Notes under the pieces: model-generated | Told to the model about the DNA's origin: nothing | What the model saw: the letters and a program-made list of their open reading frames with translations, nothing else | Database searches by the model: none | Position numbers and translations under genes: made by a program | Assembly (NCBI RefSeq): GCF_024199905.1 | Contig: NZ_JANAFB010000007.1 | Span: 39,381 to 103,380, forward strand | DNA: 64,000 nucleotides | Source: Rothia santali | GTDB lineage: Bacteria; Actinomycetota; Actinomycetes; Actinomycetales; Micrococcaceae | Direction of reading: 5' to 3' | Part shown: positions 22,853 through 32,153 of the stretch, piece by piece | Numbering within the stretch: the first letter of the stretch is position 1 | How the letters are laid out: each line of letters starts with the position of its first letter

Positions 22853-23764
22853 TCAGTCGGCGTGGCGCTGGGGGACCTCGAAGTCGAAGACCCCCTCGTC
22901 GAAGCGGCCGTACCCCTCGTAGTCCACCAGCTCGTAGAGGCGGGCGCGGGTCAGCATCGCGTCCACCTCCCGCTCCTGGGTCCCGTCGCGCTCGATCGCC
23001 TCCAGCACGCGCTCCATGGCCCCGAGCGCGCTGCGCAGCAGGGTGACCGGGTAGATGACCATGTTGACCCCGACGCCGGCCAGCTCCTCCGCGGTGAACA
23101 GCCGGGACTTGCCGAACTCGGTCATGTTCGCCAGGATCGGCACGTCGAGGGCCTCGCGCACGGCGCGGAACTCGTCCAGGTCCCTCATGGCCTCGGGGAA
23201 GATCGCGTCGGCGCCGGCGTCGACCAGGGCGCGCATCCGGTCGATCGCGGCGTCGAGGCCCTCGACGCCGCGCAGGTCCGTGCGCGCCATGATCAGGAAG
23301 TCCGGGTCCCGGCGGGCCTCCGCGGCGGCCTTGACGCGCTTGACCGCGGTCGCCTCGTCCACCACGCTCTTGTTCTCGAGGTGCCCGCACCGCTTGGGGT
23401 TGACCTGGTCCTCGATGTGGCAGCCGGCCAGCCCCGCGGCCTCCAGCTCCTGGACCGTGCGGGCGACGTTCATGGGCTCGCCGAAGCCGGTGTCGGCGTC
23501 GACGACCGCCGGCAGGTCCGTCATCCGCGCGATCTGGCCGGCGCGCTGGGCCACCTCGGTCAGCGTCGTCATCCCGATGTCCGGGAAGCCGAGCTCGTTG
23601 GCCAGCACGGCCCCGGAGACGTAGACGCCGTCGAAGCCCTTCTCCTGGATCAGCCGCGCGGAGAGCGGGGTGTAGGCGCCGGGGAACCGGTGGAGGGCGC
23701 CGTCGGCCAGCATGTCCCGCAGCCGGCGGCGCTTCTGCTCGGGCGTGGTGTCCGGGTACAGCAT
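22853..23764 (-). CDS. prpB: 2-methylisocitrate lyase
   Basis: Splits 2-methylisocitrate to pyruvate and succinate, the last step of propionate degradation. 303 residues. PEP mutase/isocitrate lyase fold with VDADTGFGEP, HIEDQVNPKRCGH (catalytic Cys near residue 124) and FPEAMRDLDEF. It starts at ATG 23764 with its stop 38 nt before prpC. prpD stops directly before its start, so translation is likely coupled. Confidence 0.94.
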   Translation of the reverse strand: MLYPDTTPEQKRRRLRDMLADGALHRFPGAYTPLSARLIQEKGFDGVYVSGAVLANELGFPDIGMTTLTEVAQRAGQIARMTDLPAVVDADTGFGEPMNVARTVQELEAAGLAGCHIEDQVNPKRCGHLENKSVVDEATAVKRVKAAAEARRDPDFLIMARTDLRGVEGLDAAIDRMRALVDAGADAIFPEAMRDLDEFRAVREALDVPILANMTEFGKSRLFTAEELAGVGVNMVIYPVTLLRSALGAMERVLEAIERDGTQEREVDAMLTRARLYELVDYEGYGRFDEGVFDFEVPQRHAD

Positions 23765-25285
23765 CTAGAAGATCCCCTTCGGTCCGGTGGCCAGCTCGAC
23801 GTCGGCCGTGACGTTCAGCGCGCCCAGCTCGCCCGGGGCGAGCTCGGCGAGGTTCTCGGCGGCGTCGATGAAGCGGTCGAGCTCGGCGTCGGCGACCCGG
23901 CCCTCGGCCAGCGTGCGCAGCTTGCGCACGTACTGCTCGCGGGCGAAGGGGCGGGCGCCGAGCGGGTGGGCGTCGGCCACCGCGATCTCCTCCACGATCC
24001 GCGTCCCGTCCGTCAGCGTGATCTCCGCGCGTCCGCCGAAGGCCTTCTCCCGCGGGTCGATCGCGTGGTAGCGGCGGGTCCATTCCGGGTCCTCCTCGGT
24101 GGTGACCTTGCGCCACAGGGCCACGGTGTCCCGGCGGCCCGCGCGCTCGGGGGCGTAGGAGGCGTCGTGGCTCCACGCGCCGTCCTGCAGGGCGACCGTG
24201 AAGATGTAGGGGATCGAGTGGTCGAGGGTCTCGCGGGAGGCCGTGGGGTCGTACTTCTGGGGGTCGTTGGCGCCGGAGCCGATCACGTAGTGGGTGTGGT
24301 GGGAGGTGTGCAGGACGATCGACTCCACGCGCTCCGGGTCGCCCAGCTCGGGGTGCTCGGCGTGCAGGCGGCGGGCCAGGTCGATCCAGGCCTGGGCCTG
24401 GTACTCGGCGGAGTGCTCTTTGGTGTAGGTGTCCAGGATCGCGCGCTTGGGCTCGCCGGGGGCGGGCAGCGGGACCTCGTAGGCGGCGTCGGGCCCGTCC
24501 AGCAGCCAGGCGATGACGCCGTCCTCGCCCTCGTAGATCGGCACGGGGGAGGTCTGCCCGCGCATGGCCCGGTCCACCGACTCCACGGCCATCTTGCCCG
24601 CGAAGGCCGGGGCGTGGGCCTTCCAGGTGGAGATCTCGCCCTTGCGGGACTGCCGGGTCGCGGTGGTGGTGTGCAGGGCCTGGCCCACGGCCTGGAAGAT
24701 CGTCTCGACGTCGAGGCCCAGCAGGGTGCCGATGCCGGCCGCGGCGGAGGGGCCCAGGTGCGCGACGTGGTCGATCTTGTGCCGGTGCAGGCTGATGGAC
24801 TTCACGAGGTCCACCTGGATCTCGTAGCCGGTGGCCAGCCCGCGCAGCAGCTCCGCGCCCGAGCGGCCCGCGTGCTGGGCGACCGCGAGGATCGGCGGGA
24901 TGTTGTCCCCCGGGTGGGAGTACTCGGCGGCCAGGAACGTGTCGTGGTAGTCGAGCTCGCGGACGGCGACGCCGTTGGCCCAGGCCGCCCACTCGGGGGA
25001 GACCCGGGTCCCGGCGGCGTCGAGCCCGTAGAGCGCGGAGCCGGCGCCGTGAGGCCCGGGCGCGTGGCACAGGGCCTGGTCGCGGGCGGAGACGATGGGC
25101 GCGCGGTTCAGCGAGGCGATGGCCACCGCGGCGTTGTCCAGGACGCGGTTGACGATCATCTCGCGGACCTCGGGCTCGACCTCGACGGGATCGGCGGCGA
25201 CCCGCGCGATCTTGTGGGCGAGCTGGTCCTCGCGGGGCAGGCTCTCGTCGCTGCGGTAGACGCGGACGGGGTGGGTGACGGTCAC
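23765..25285 (-). CDS. prpD: 2-methylcitrate dehydratase
   Basis: MmgE/PrpD family protein of 506 residues dehydrating 2-methylcitrate to 2-methyl-cis-aconitate. Recognisable stretches are [21 protein letters not shown] (split here as ELDYHDTF and SHPGDNIPP), [13 protein letters not shown] and [16 protein letters not shown] 25285 is chosen because it overlaps the GntR stop (GTGA) and has GGAGGA 6 nt before it. Gene order gntR-prpD-prpB-prpC matches propionate operons in actinobacteria. Confidence 0.93.
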   Translation of the reverse strand: MTVTHPVRVYRSDESLPREDQLAHKIARVAADPVEVEPEVREMIVNRVLDNAAVAIASLNRAPIVSARDQALCHAPGPHGAGSALYGLDAAGTRVSPEWAAWANGVAVRELDYHDTFLAAEYSHPGDNIPPILAVAQHAGRSGAELLRGLATGYEIQVDLVKSISLHRHKIDHVAHLGPSAAAGIGTLLGLDVETIFQAVGQALHTTTATRQSRKGEISTWKAHAPAFAGKMAVESVDRAMRGQTSPVPIYEGEDGVIAWLLDGPDAAYEVPLPAPGEPKRAILDTYTKEHSAEYQAQAWIDLARRLHAEHPELGDPERVESIVLHTSHHTHYVIGSGANDPQKYDPTASRETLDHSIPYIFTVALQDGAWSHDASYAPERAGRRDTVALWRKVTTEEDPEWTRRYHAIDPREKAFGGRAEITLTDGTRIVEEIAVADAHPLGARPFAREQYVRKLRTLAEGRVADAELDRFIDAAENLAELAPGELGALNVTADVELATGPKGIF

Positions 25286-25941
25286 GGGGTCTCCTCCTGG
25301 AGGGTGGTGATGGCGGCCAGGATGGCCGCCAGGGAGTTGCTCAGGTGGACCCGGGTGCAGGCCCGGGCCAGCTCGGGGTCGCCGTGGGCCACGGCGCGGG
25401 CGATCTGGGCGTGCTCGGCGGCCGCGGCGCGCAGGCGCCGCTCGTCGCCCTTGGACAGCTTCCGCACCCGGCCCAGGTGCACGCGCAGGCTGCGCTGGGC
25501 CTGGACGAGGTAGGCGCTGTCCACCGCGGCGTCGAGGGCGGCGTCCAAGCGGTCGACCAGGGCGTAGTAGGCGCGACGATCGGCGTCCTCGGCGCGGTCC
25601 GGGTCCTCCGCCGCGGCCTCCAGGCGGCGGGCGAGGTCCGTGAACAGCGCGGGGTCGCCGCGCCGGGCGGCCAGGTCCGCGGCCTGGGCGTCCAGGGCCG
25701 CGCGCAGCTCGAACATCGCCCGCACCGACTCCGCCGAGACGGGGGAGACGACGACGCCGCGGCCCGGCTTGGCCTCCACGAGCCCCTCGGACAGCAGACG
25801 GGAGAAGGCCTCGCGGACCGGGGTGCGCGAGACGCCGAGGCGGGTGGCCTGCTCGACCTCGCCGAGCACGGTGCCGGGAGCGAGGCGCCACTCCACGATG
25901 TCGCCGTGCAGGATGCGGTGGGCGCGTTCGCTGGCTCGCAC
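25282..25941 (-). CDS. GntR/FadR-family regulator of the prp operon
   Basis: 219 residues. An N-terminal winged helix-turn-helix (about 1-65; [22 protein letters not shown] is cut here to [13 protein letters not shown] and [19 protein letters not shown]) is followed by an all-helical FCD ligand domain (about 75-210). GTG 25941 is chosen because it has GAGGAGG at 7 nt; the frame stays open further upstream with Arg-rich residues not expected in the family. It is first gene of the prpDBC operon and overlaps prpD. It likely senses a methylcitrate-cycle intermediate and binds the TGTATACA palindromes upstream (inference). Confidence 0.85.
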   Translation of the reverse strand: MRASERAHRILHGDIVEWRLAPGTVLGEVEQATRLGVSRTPVREAFSRLLSEGLVEAKPGRGVVVSPVSAESVRAMFELRAALDAQAADLAARRGDPALFTDLARRLEAAAEDPDRAEDADRRAYYALVDRLDAALDAAVDSAYLVQAQRSLRVHLGRVRKLSKGDERRLRAAAAEHAQIARAVAHGDPELARACTRVHLSNSLAAILAAITTLQEETP

Positions 25942-26062
25942 GGGGGCACCTCCTCGGGGTCGGCTCGCGGTGACGGAGACGGCGGCGGTGGGGTCACGGC
26001 GACGACCACGCCGGGCGCGCCGGGGCCGCAGGGTGACGCGGGCCACGAACGCCTCCCTCCCA

Positions 26063-26143
26063 TGTATACACAGAAGTCGCGGAAGGCTCAAGAACCTCCG
26101 CTGGAGCGGCGTCTTCAATCGCAGCAGCGCCGCGGTGTATACA
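26063..26143 (-). promoter_or_regulatory. Two TGTATACA palindromes upstream of gntR-prp
   Basis: Perfect 8-bp palindromes TGTATACA at 26063-26070 and 26136-26143 with 73-bp centre spacing (about seven helical turns). Both are followed by ACAGA or CAGA on the plus strand. GntR-family FCD regulators often bind GTATAC-centred sites, so these are plausible operators, possibly acting by looping. Confidence 0.6.
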
Positions 26144-26211
26144 GAGTGATCGTTCTCGTGAAAGCGGCTGGCCGTCTCGGAGCGCTCGCCGCCCGGTCCC
26201 GTGCCCGGTCC

Positions 26212-26940
26212 TCAGCCGACCCAGGCGTACTCGATCTCCGGCCGCCCGGGCGTGCCGTGCCGCGACTGCTTCCGCACCAGGGCCCCGCGGTGCAGGTGCT
26301 CCAGGTACCGCCGGGCCGTGACCCGCGAGAGGTCGAGCGCGGCGGCGACCTCGCCGGCGGAGAGCGGGGCCTCGGCCTCCCCGAGCACCCGGGAGACCTC
26401 CGCGAGCGTCTCGGCGGACAGGCCCTTGGGCAGGCCCTCGGCGTCCCCACCCTCCCGGCCCCACAGCCGGTCGATGTCCGCCTGGGCGAAGCTCGTCCCC
26501 CCGCGCAGGCGCTCCCGGAACGCGAGGTAGGCCGTGAGCTTGCCGTGCAGCTGGGTGAAGCTGAAGGGCTTGACCAGGTAGCCGTAGGCGCCCTGGAGCG
26601 AGGCGGCCCGCAGGCTCGCGGCGTCCCGGCGCGCGGTCACCATGAGGATGTCCACCGGGAGGTCGGCGCCGCGGATGAAGCGCGCGACGTCGTACCCGGA
26701 GCGGTCCGGCAGCGTGACGTCCAGCAGGACGAGGTCCACCGCGCGGCCGGCGGCCGCCTCGGCGCGGAGGGCGGCGATCGCCGCCTGCGCGTTGTAGGCA
26801 ACGGCGGCGACCTCGAAGCCGTCGAGGGAGCGGATGTACTCGGCGTGGGAGGCGGCGGTGATCTGCTCGTCGTCGACCACCACCACGCGCACCGGGTCCG
26901 GGCCGGGACCGGGGGCGGGGGAGTCGGGGGCTGGCGTCAT
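26212..26940 (-). CDS. Response regulator, CitB/DcuR type
   Basis: 242 residues. The receiver domain (about 17-138) has acidic pocket DDE at 23-25, the phosphoacceptor Asp74 in VLLDVTLP and Lys in YLVKPFS. The C-terminal output domain has a winged HTH (LSAGEVAAALDLSRVTARRYL) as in CitB/DcuR/DpiA regulators of di- and tricarboxylate uptake. Its ATG overlaps the kinase stop (ATGA). Likely targets are carboxylate transport genes such as the dctA at 30.6 kb or the adjacent prp operon; the sequence does not decide between them. Confidence 0.88.
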   Translation of the reverse strand: MTPAPDSPAPGPGPDPVRVVVVDDEQITAASHAEYIRSLDGFEVAAVAYNAQAAIAALRAEAAAGRAVDLVLLDVTLPDRSGYDVARFIRGADLPVDILMVTARRDAASLRAASLQGAYGYLVKPFSFTQLHGKLTAYLAFRERLRGGTSFAQADIDRLWGREGGDAEGLPKGLSAETLAEVSRVLGEAEAPLSAGEVAAALDLSRVTARRYLEHLHRGALVRKQSRHGTPGRPEIEYAWVG

Positions 26941-28247
26941 CGGCGGGCTCCTGGGGTCTCGGCGTCCGGGCGGGGCGCCCCGGGGCGGTCGGGGCGGGGG
27001 ATGCGCACGGTGAAGACGGCGCCGGCGTCGTTGGCGGCCTCCACGGTGCCCCCGCGCCGCTCGATCATCTCACGGAGCAGGTGCAGGCCGACCCCGCGTC
27101 CCGCGTCCCCGGCCGGCTTGGAGGAGTAGCCCCACTCGAAGATCCGAGTCTCCGCACCGGGCGGGATGCCGGGGCCGGAGTCGGCGACGACCACCTCCCA
27201 GCCGGCGTCGGTCTCGCTGAGGTCCACCTCGACCTCGCGCGGCTCCCCGGGCGGGTTCTCGCAGACCGCGTCCATCGCGTTGTCCACGAGGTTGCCCACC
27301 ACCGAGACCAGCTCGACGTCGGTCAGCGGCACCGCGCGCCAGGACCCGCCGACCCCGACGCCGATCTCGACGCCGCGCTCGCCGGCCTCGGCCTTCTTCC
27401 CGGTCAGCAGCGCCGCCACGGCGGGCAGCTGGTCCCCGGCCGCGAGGTCGGCCTCCCACGAGGTGCCCGAGGCGATGTCGGCCTCCGCGAAGCGCCGGGC
27501 CCGGTCCACGTGGCCGAGCTCCAGGAGCGTCAGGACCGTGTGCATGCGGTTGCGGTGCTCGTGGTTCTGCGACCGCAGGGCCGCGGCCAGGGAGCGGGTC
27601 GCCTCGGCCTGGAGGATGTCCTCGCGGCTGAAGCCCAGCGTCGCGCGGCTCAGGTAGCGGAAGATGAGGATCGTGGAGGCGGTGGTGGTGGCCAGGAGCG
27701 TCGCGGCGATGAGGCCCAGCAGCGGCACCTGCTCGCGGACGATCGTGGAGATCTCGTTGATCGTGACGCCGGTGGAGACCAGGCCGATCACCGTCCCGTC
27801 CGGCCCCGTGACGGGCGCGATGGTGCGCATCGACACGCCGAGCGTCCCGCGCTCCTCGAGGGTCTCGATGCGCCCGGCCTGCGCCCCGGCGATCTCGCCC
27901 TGGTACGGCAGCCCGATCGACCCGGGGTTCTCGTGGGTGTATCGCACGCCGTCGGGGGACATGATGGTGATGAAGCTGACCGAGGAGTTCTCGGTGATGC
28001 CGTGCGCGTAGTCCTGGAGGCCCTCGCTGGGGTCCGCCGACTGCAGGCGCTCGACGACGTACGGGTCCCGGACCAGCGACGTCGTGAGCGTGCGGGTGAT
28101 CTCCCCGGCGCGGTCCCGGGCGGCGGCCTGCGCCTGCCAGTAGAGGGCGGCCGCGACGACGCCGCACACCAGCACGACCACGAGCATCTGCGAGAGCAGG
28201 AAGCGGCGGGCGATGTTCCAGTGGATCCGGGGGCGGAGGGAGCGCAT
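26937..28247 (-). CDS. Sensor histidine kinase, CitA/DcuS type
   Basis: 436 residues, inner membrane. TM1 is at about 16-38, an extracytoplasmic Cache-like sensor at about 40-165 (YTHENPGSIGLPYQGE resembles the citrate/fumarate binding loop region), and TM2 at about 170-195. The phosphoacceptor is in SQNHEHRNRMH, followed by a HATPase domain with N-box NLVDNAMDAV, DSGPGIPPG and GVGLHLLREMIE. The usual cytoplasmic PAS domain seems shortened or absent. ATG 28247 stands 7 nt behind a TAGGGT box, so the mRNA may be leaderless. Confidence 0.88.
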   Translation of the reverse strand: MRSLRPRIHWNIARRFLLSQMLVVVLVCGVVAAALYWQAQAAARDRAGEITRTLTTSLVRDPYVVERLQSADPSEGLQDYAHGITENSSVSFITIMSPDGVRYTHENPGSIGLPYQGEIAGAQAGRIETLEERGTLGVSMRTIAPVTGPDGTVIGLVSTGVTINEISTIVREQVPLLGLIAATLLATTTASTILIFRYLSRATLGFSREDILQAEATRSLAAALRSQNHEHRNRMHTVLTLLELGHVDRARRFAEADIASGTSWEADLAAGDQLPAVAALLTGKKAEAGERGVEIGVGVGGSWRAVPLTDVELVSVVGNLVDNAMDAVCENPPGEPREVEVDLSETDAGWEVVVADSGPGIPPGAETRIFEWGYSSKPAGDAGRGVGLHLLREMIERRGGTVEAANDAGAVFTVRIPRPDRPGAPRPDAETPGARR

Positions 28248-28260
28248 GGGTGCCACCCTA
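28248..28260 (-). promoter_or_regulatory. -10 box for leaderless sensor kinase gene
   Basis: TAGGGT (minus strand, 28260-28255), then 7 nt, then ATG 28247. The divergent gene starts 131 bp away with a similar arrangement. Confidence 0.45.
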
Positions 28261-28364
28261 TGCGGGCGCGTGATCCGGCGCACCCTCGCGGGAGCGCGGT
28301 CCGGCGGGCGGCCGGGGAGCGAGAAACGGGCGAGCGGGGCTCGAGGGACGGGCGGCCGGGGTGC

Positions 28365-28378
28365 GAGAATACGAGGCA
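28365..28378 (+). promoter_or_regulatory. -10 box for leaderless flavin-reductase-like gene
   Basis: GAGAAT (28365-28370) preceded by TGC, followed by 7 nt and ATG 28378. Confidence 0.4.
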
Positions 28379-29133
28379 TGACGACCACCACGCAGGAGAT
28401 CCTGGACGAGATCTGGCGCTCGCTCGACGCGGCGGTGCGGGGGCGCACCCCGTTCACCCTCGGCTACCTCGGGACCGTGGACGCGGCGGGCGCGCCCCGG
28501 GTCCGCGCGGTCATCCTGCGCCGCAGCGACCGGGGGTCGGGCTGCCTCCACGTGGTCAGCGACCGGCGTGCGGCCAAGGTCGGGGAGCTGGCCGGGGACC
28601 CGCGCGTCGCGTTCACGGTGTGGGACGAGGACCGCTCGGTCCAGCTCCGCGTCGAGGGGCGCGCCCTCGAGGTCCTGGACGCCGAGGAGCGCGCCCGCGC
28701 GTGGGAGTCGCTGAGCCCCGGAAGCCGGGACCTGTACCGCTCCCCGCTGGTCCCCGGCACGCCGCTGGCCGACGACGGGGCGCCGGCCGGGAGCGGTGCG
28801 CCGACCGGGACGGACGGGATGCCGGTCGTGGGGTCCGCGGAGGAATCCGCCACCGGGTCCGGGGCCGAGCGCGAGGACGACGCCGCGGCCTTCGGGCGGT
28901 TCGCCTGGATCCGGATCGACTGCGAGCGGCTCGACTGGCTGGACCTCTCCGCCTCGCCGCAGGCGCGTTGGGAGTTCGAGCGCGGTGGTCTCGGCGGTCG
29001 CGACGAGCGCGGTGGTGACGACGGTGGTGACCAGCCCGGTGGTCTTGACGGGCTCGGCCAGCGTGGCGGTGACGACGGTCGTGCCGGTCGCGGCGCGGAG
29101 GGCGAGTGGACCGGCCGGAGGGTCGTCCCCTAG
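28378..29133 (+). CDS. Pyridoxamine 5'-phosphate oxidase-like FMN-binding split-barrel protein
   Basis: 251 residues. The split-barrel fold covers about 1-200: FTLGYLGTVDAAGAPRVRAV, HVVSDRRAAKVGELAGDPRVA and WESLSPGSRDLY are typical of PNPOx-like proteins. A 35-residue low-complexity stretch (about 125-165) interrupts the fold before WIRIDCERLDWLDL, and a 40-residue G/D/R-rich tail (GGLGGRDERGGDDGG) ends the protein. The exact reaction is unknown; general-stress or F420/FMN-linked redox roles are seen in relatives. It may share regulation with the divergent kinase. Confidence 0.78.
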   Translation: MTTTTQEILDEIWRSLDAAVRGRTPFTLGYLGTVDAAGAPRVRAVILRRSDRGSGCLHVVSDRRAAKVGELAGDPRVAFTVWDEDRSVQLRVEGRALEVLDAEERARAWESLSPGSRDLYRSPLVPGTPLADDGAPAGSGAPTGTDGMPVVGSAEESATGSGAEREDDAAAFGRFAWIRIDCERLDWLDLSASPQARWEFERGGLGGRDERGGDDGGDQPGGLDGLGQRGGDDGRAGRGAEGEWTGRRVVP

Positions 29134-29143
29134 GGGGCGGCGG

Positions 29144-29689
29144 ATGGGTCCGAGCCTGGAGGGGCCGTGGTCGTCGCCCGGAGCGCGCGGGCCCCGGGTC
29201 CGCCTCGTGCGGGTGCCCTTGCCGGTCATGCGGCTGCTGGTCGCGGGCGGGGAGGGCGTCGCGGAGCGCGAGGGCCTCACGCCTTTCGTGGCCTCCGAGG
29301 AGTGCGTGGTCGCGTGGCGGATGCGGATCGGGCAGATCGAAGCCTCGCCCGCCGAGGCCGCCTGGGTCACCCGGCTGATCTACGCCGACGGGGTGGAGGG
29401 ACCGGTCGGCATCGCCGGCTTCCACGGCCCGCCCGACGCCCGCGGGATGGTCGAGGCCGGCTACCACGTCGACCCGGGGCACCGGCGCCGGGGGTACGCC
29501 CGCGCGGCGCTGGAGGCGATGCTCGCGGTGGCCCGCGCCCGCCCGGAGGTCAGGGTCGTGCGCGCGACCATCGCCCCCGCCAACCTGGTCTCGCAGAGGA
29601 TCGTGCGCTCCGCGGGCTTCGCGGTGACGGGGGAGCAGTGGGACGAGGCGGACGGGTTCGAGATCGTCTGGGAGCTCGACGTCGTCTGA
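29144..29689 (+). CDS. GNAT-family N-acetyltransferase
   Basis: 181 residues with the acetyl-CoA binding motif A in YHVDPGHRRRGYARAALEAM (R-R-R-G-Y-A pyrophosphate loop near residue 113) and motif B-like VRATIAPANLVSQRIVRSAGF. It resembles RimJ/RimL-type acetyltransferases that modify amino groups of proteins or small molecules. The ATG at 29144 lies 10 nt after the previous stop with a GGGGGCGG purine run before it; an internal GTG or ATG start 15-25 codons later is also possible. Substrate unknown. Confidence 0.8.
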   Translation: MGPSLEGPWSSPGARGPRVRLVRVPLPVMRLLVAGGEGVAEREGLTPFVASEECVVAWRMRIGQIEASPAEAAWVTRLIYADGVEGPVGIAGFHGPPDARGMVEAGYHVDPGHRRRGYARAALEAMLAVARARPEVRVVRATIAPANLVSQRIVRSAGFAVTGEQWDEADGFEIVWELDVV

Positions 29690-29848
29690 CCCGGGTGGAT
29701 CATTCGCCGGCTCGGCTGGGCTCGGCCCGCTCGGTTTGGCTCGCCCCCCCCCCGGTGACGGGCCCGCCGTCGCGCCCCCGACCCTGCCCCGGCGGCTAGG
29801 ACCCGCCGTCCCTCCCCGGCGGCATGCACCCGTGGCAGGATGGGCGGC

Positions 29849-30382
29849 ATGGCATCACCTCAAGCGCTTAGCGAGGAGGACCGGCGGCTCGTCGCGGCCT
29901 GGGCCGCCGACTGCGCGGAACGCGTCCTCCCGCTCTTCGAGGCGGAGGCGCCCGACGACGCCCGGCCCCGCGATGCGATCGCCCGCGCCCGGGCGTTCGG
30001 GCGGGGCGAGCTGGGCGCGGCCGGGGAGATCAAGCGGAGGTTCGTCGCGGGGCGGGCGGCGTCGTCCGCGAGGACCCCAGCCGGCGCGGCCGCCGCGCGA
30101 TCCGCCGCGCAGGCCTCCGGCGTCGCGCACATGGGAGCGCACGCCCTCGGCGCGGCGGCCTACGCCGTCCGGGCGGCCGGCCTCGCCGCGTCCGGCCGCC
30201 CCGAGGCCCGGGGCGAGGAGGTCCGGTGGCAGCTGGCGGCCATGACGCCGCCGGTCCGCGCCGCGCTGAGCCTGCTCCCGGCACTGGGCGAGGACTCCGC
30301 CGGGCCGCTGGGGCCGGGGCTGCTGGCCTCCGGTGCCCTCGGCGACGCGATCCGGGAGATCCAGTCCGGACTCGGCGCGTGA
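29849..30382 (+). CDS. Imm5-like (putative immunity) helical protein
   Basis: 177 residues. The opening LSEEDRRLVAAWAADCAERVLPLFE and later VAHMGAHALGAAAYAVRAA and EVRWQLAAMTP match the small all-helical proteins annotated as putative immunity / Imm-5-like in actinobacteria. No toxin gene is adjacent, so a role in toxin immunity is doubtful here. ATG 29849 is preferred over ATG 29840 in the same frame because it is 7 nt from a CAGGAT -10 box and has no ribosome binding site, suggesting a leaderless mRNA. Confidence 0.6.
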   Translation: MASPQALSEEDRRLVAAWAADCAERVLPLFEAEAPDDARPRDAIARARAFGRGELGAAGEIKRRFVAGRAASSARTPAGAAAARSAAQASGVAHMGAHALGAAAYAVRAAGLAASGRPEARGEEVRWQLAAMTPPVRAALSLLPALGEDSAGPLGPGLLASGALGDAIREIQSGLGA

Positions 30383-30476
30383 GACACGCGGTCGAGGCGG
30401 CAGGCCAAGACGCCGCCTCCTGGGGCGCCGGCCCTTTCGTGGAGCCCTGGGACCGGCAGCGACCGTGGGAAGCCCC

Positions 30477-30495
30477 GTTCACGTCACCCGTGAAC
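30477..30495 (+). promoter_or_regulatory. Inverted repeat upstream of dctA
   Basis: GTTCACG-N5-CGTGAAC (arms 30477-30483 and 30489-30495), 125 bp before the dctA start. Symmetry and location fit an operator or response-regulator site. I could not place a convincing -35/-10 pair nearby. Confidence 0.5.
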
Positions 30496-30619
30496 TCAAT
30501 GACCGCAACTCCCCCCTCCGTGACGCGGGACACCATACTGCTGTGATCGACACCATCCCGCCTGGCCCCCGACGTCGTGGCCCGCGCGGGCATCGCACAC
30601 ATCGAAAAGGGGAGCTCTC

Positions 30620-32044
30620 ATGGCTCAGACCACCGCGAAGAAGCCGTGGTATAAGGACAAGACGCACCTGCTGTACGTCTTCGTCATCCTCGCCGTCGTC
30701 CTGGGCGCCGCGCTCGGGCTGATCGCGCCCGAGGTCGGCAAGTCGCTCAAGCCGCTCGGCACCGGGTTCATCTCGCTCATCACCATGATGATCGCGCCGA
30801 TCATCTTCTGCACCATCGTCCTGGGCGTGGGCTCGGTCGCCAAGGCCGCGACCGTGGGCCGCGTGGGCGGCATGGCGCTGATCTACTTCGTCATCATGTC
30901 CACCTTCGCCCTCGGCATCGGGCTGATCGTCGGCAACATCCTGCACCCCGGGCACGACCTGAACTACCACGCGACCGGCTTCACCCCCGAGGCCGGCGGT
31001 GAGAGCGGGGAGTCCGGCGGCACCGCCGGGTTCGTCCTCGGCATCATCCCCACCTCGCTGCTGTCCTCCCTGACCGAGGGCAACATCCTGCAGACCCTGT
31101 TCGTCGCCCTGCTGGTCGGCTTCGCGCTGCAGAAGATGGGCGACCTCGGGCAGCCGATCCTGACCTTCATCGGCCACCTGCAGAACCTCGTGTTCCGCCT
31201 CCTCATGATGATCATGTGGCTCGCGCCCATCGGCGCCTTCGGGGCCATCGCGGCCGTCGTCGGGGACACCGGCATCAAGGCCATCGCCTCGATGGCCGTG
31301 CTGATGATCGGCTTCTACGTCACCTGCGTGCTGTTCATCGTCGTGATCCTCGGCGGCCTGCTGAAGATCGCGACCGGTGTCAACATCCTCAAGCTGATGA
31401 AGTACCTGGCGCGGGAGTACCTGCTGATCTTCTCGACGTCGTCCTCCGAGGCCGCCCTGCCCCGCCTCATCGCCAAGATGGAGCACCTGGGCGTGTCCAA
31501 GCCGGTGGTCGGCATCGTGGTGCCCACCGGGTACTCCTTCAACCTGGACGGCACCGCGATCTACCTGACCATGGCGTCGGTCTTCGTGGCCGAGGCCATG
31601 GGCACCCCGCTCGCGATCGGGGAGCAGATCTCGCTGCTGGTCTTCATGATCATCGCCTCCAAGGGGGCCGCGGGGGTCTCCGGCGCGGGCATCGCGACGC
31701 TGGCCGCGGGCCTGCAGTCGCACCGGCCGGACCTGGTGGACGGCGTCGGGCTGATCGTGGGCATCGACCGGTTCATGTCCGAGGCCCGCGCGCTCACCAA
31801 CTTCACCGGCAATGCGGTGGCCACCGTGCTGGTCGGCAAGTGGAACCGCCAGGTCGACATGGGCCGCGTCCGCGACGTCCTGGACGGCCGGCTGAAGTTC
31901 GACGAGTCGACGATGGGCGGGGAGGCCGGCGCGCATCACCCGCGGGGCGAGGAGCGCGTGGAGCAGGCCTCCGCGATGCGGACCTCGGCCCGGCCCGAGC
32001 CGCTCGCCCAGGCCGGCTCCCCGGACGGCGCCGAGCGGGGCTGA
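30620..32044 (+). CDS. dctA: C4-dicarboxylate transporter DctA (DAACS family)
   Basis: 474-residue proton/sodium:dicarboxylate symporter with eight transmembrane helices and two re-entrant loops. The family signatures are present: serine-rich HP1 STSSSEAALPRLI (~272-284), NLDGTAIYLTMAS (~307-319) and HP2 SKGAAGVSGAGIATLA (~350-365). The cytoplasmic C-terminus (about 50 residues) is hydrophilic and variable. ATG 30620 has AAGGGGAG at 5 nt. Substrates are expected to be succinate, fumarate or malate. The DcuS/CitA-type two-component system 2.4 kb upstream is a natural candidate regulator. Confidence 0.93.
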   Translation: MAQTTAKKPWYKDKTHLLYVFVILAVVLGAALGLIAPEVGKSLKPLGTGFISLITMMIAPIIFCTIVLGVGSVAKAATVGRVGGMALIYFVIMSTFALGIGLIVGNILHPGHDLNYHATGFTPEAGGESGESGGTAGFVLGIIPTSLLSSLTEGNILQTLFVALLVGFALQKMGDLGQPILTFIGHLQNLVFRLLMMIMWLAPIGAFGAIAAVVGDTGIKAIASMAVLMIGFYVTCVLFIVVILGGLLKIATGVNILKLMKYLAREYLLIFSTSSSEAALPRLIAKMEHLGVSKPVVGIVVPTGYSFNLDGTAIYLTMASVFVAEAMGTPLAIGEQISLLVFMIIASKGAAGVSGAGIATLAAGLQSHRPDLVDGVGLIVGIDRFMSEARALTNFTGNAVATVLVGKWNRQVDMGRVRDVLDGRLKFDESTMGGEAGAHHPRGEERVEQASAMRTSARPEPLAQAGSPDGAERG

Positions 32045-32085
32045 CCCCGACGCCGCTCCCGCCGCGCCCGGGAAGGGCGGCACAT

Positions 32086-32126
32086 GACGCCCGCGCGTTC
32101 GTCCACAGGCCGAGCGCGCGGGCGTC
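32086..32126 (+). terminator. Hairpin after dctA
   Basis: GACGCCCGCGCG (32086-32097) pairs perfectly with CGCGCGGGCGTC (32115-32126). The loop is 17 nt and there is no T-tract. Confidence 0.55.
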
Positions 32127-32153
32127 TGACCAGCGGTTCCACCGCCACCACCG

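Noticed and set aside
22862..25513. 883-codon plus-strand open frame opposite prpB-prpD-gntR
   Set aside because: Antisense shadow; the three minus-strand genes are complete and coupled.
29740..29760. C10 homopolymer near 29742 as a phase-variation switch
   Set aside because: It lies between the GNAT stop and the promoter of the next gene, not in a coding sequence, and not at a -35/-10 spacer.
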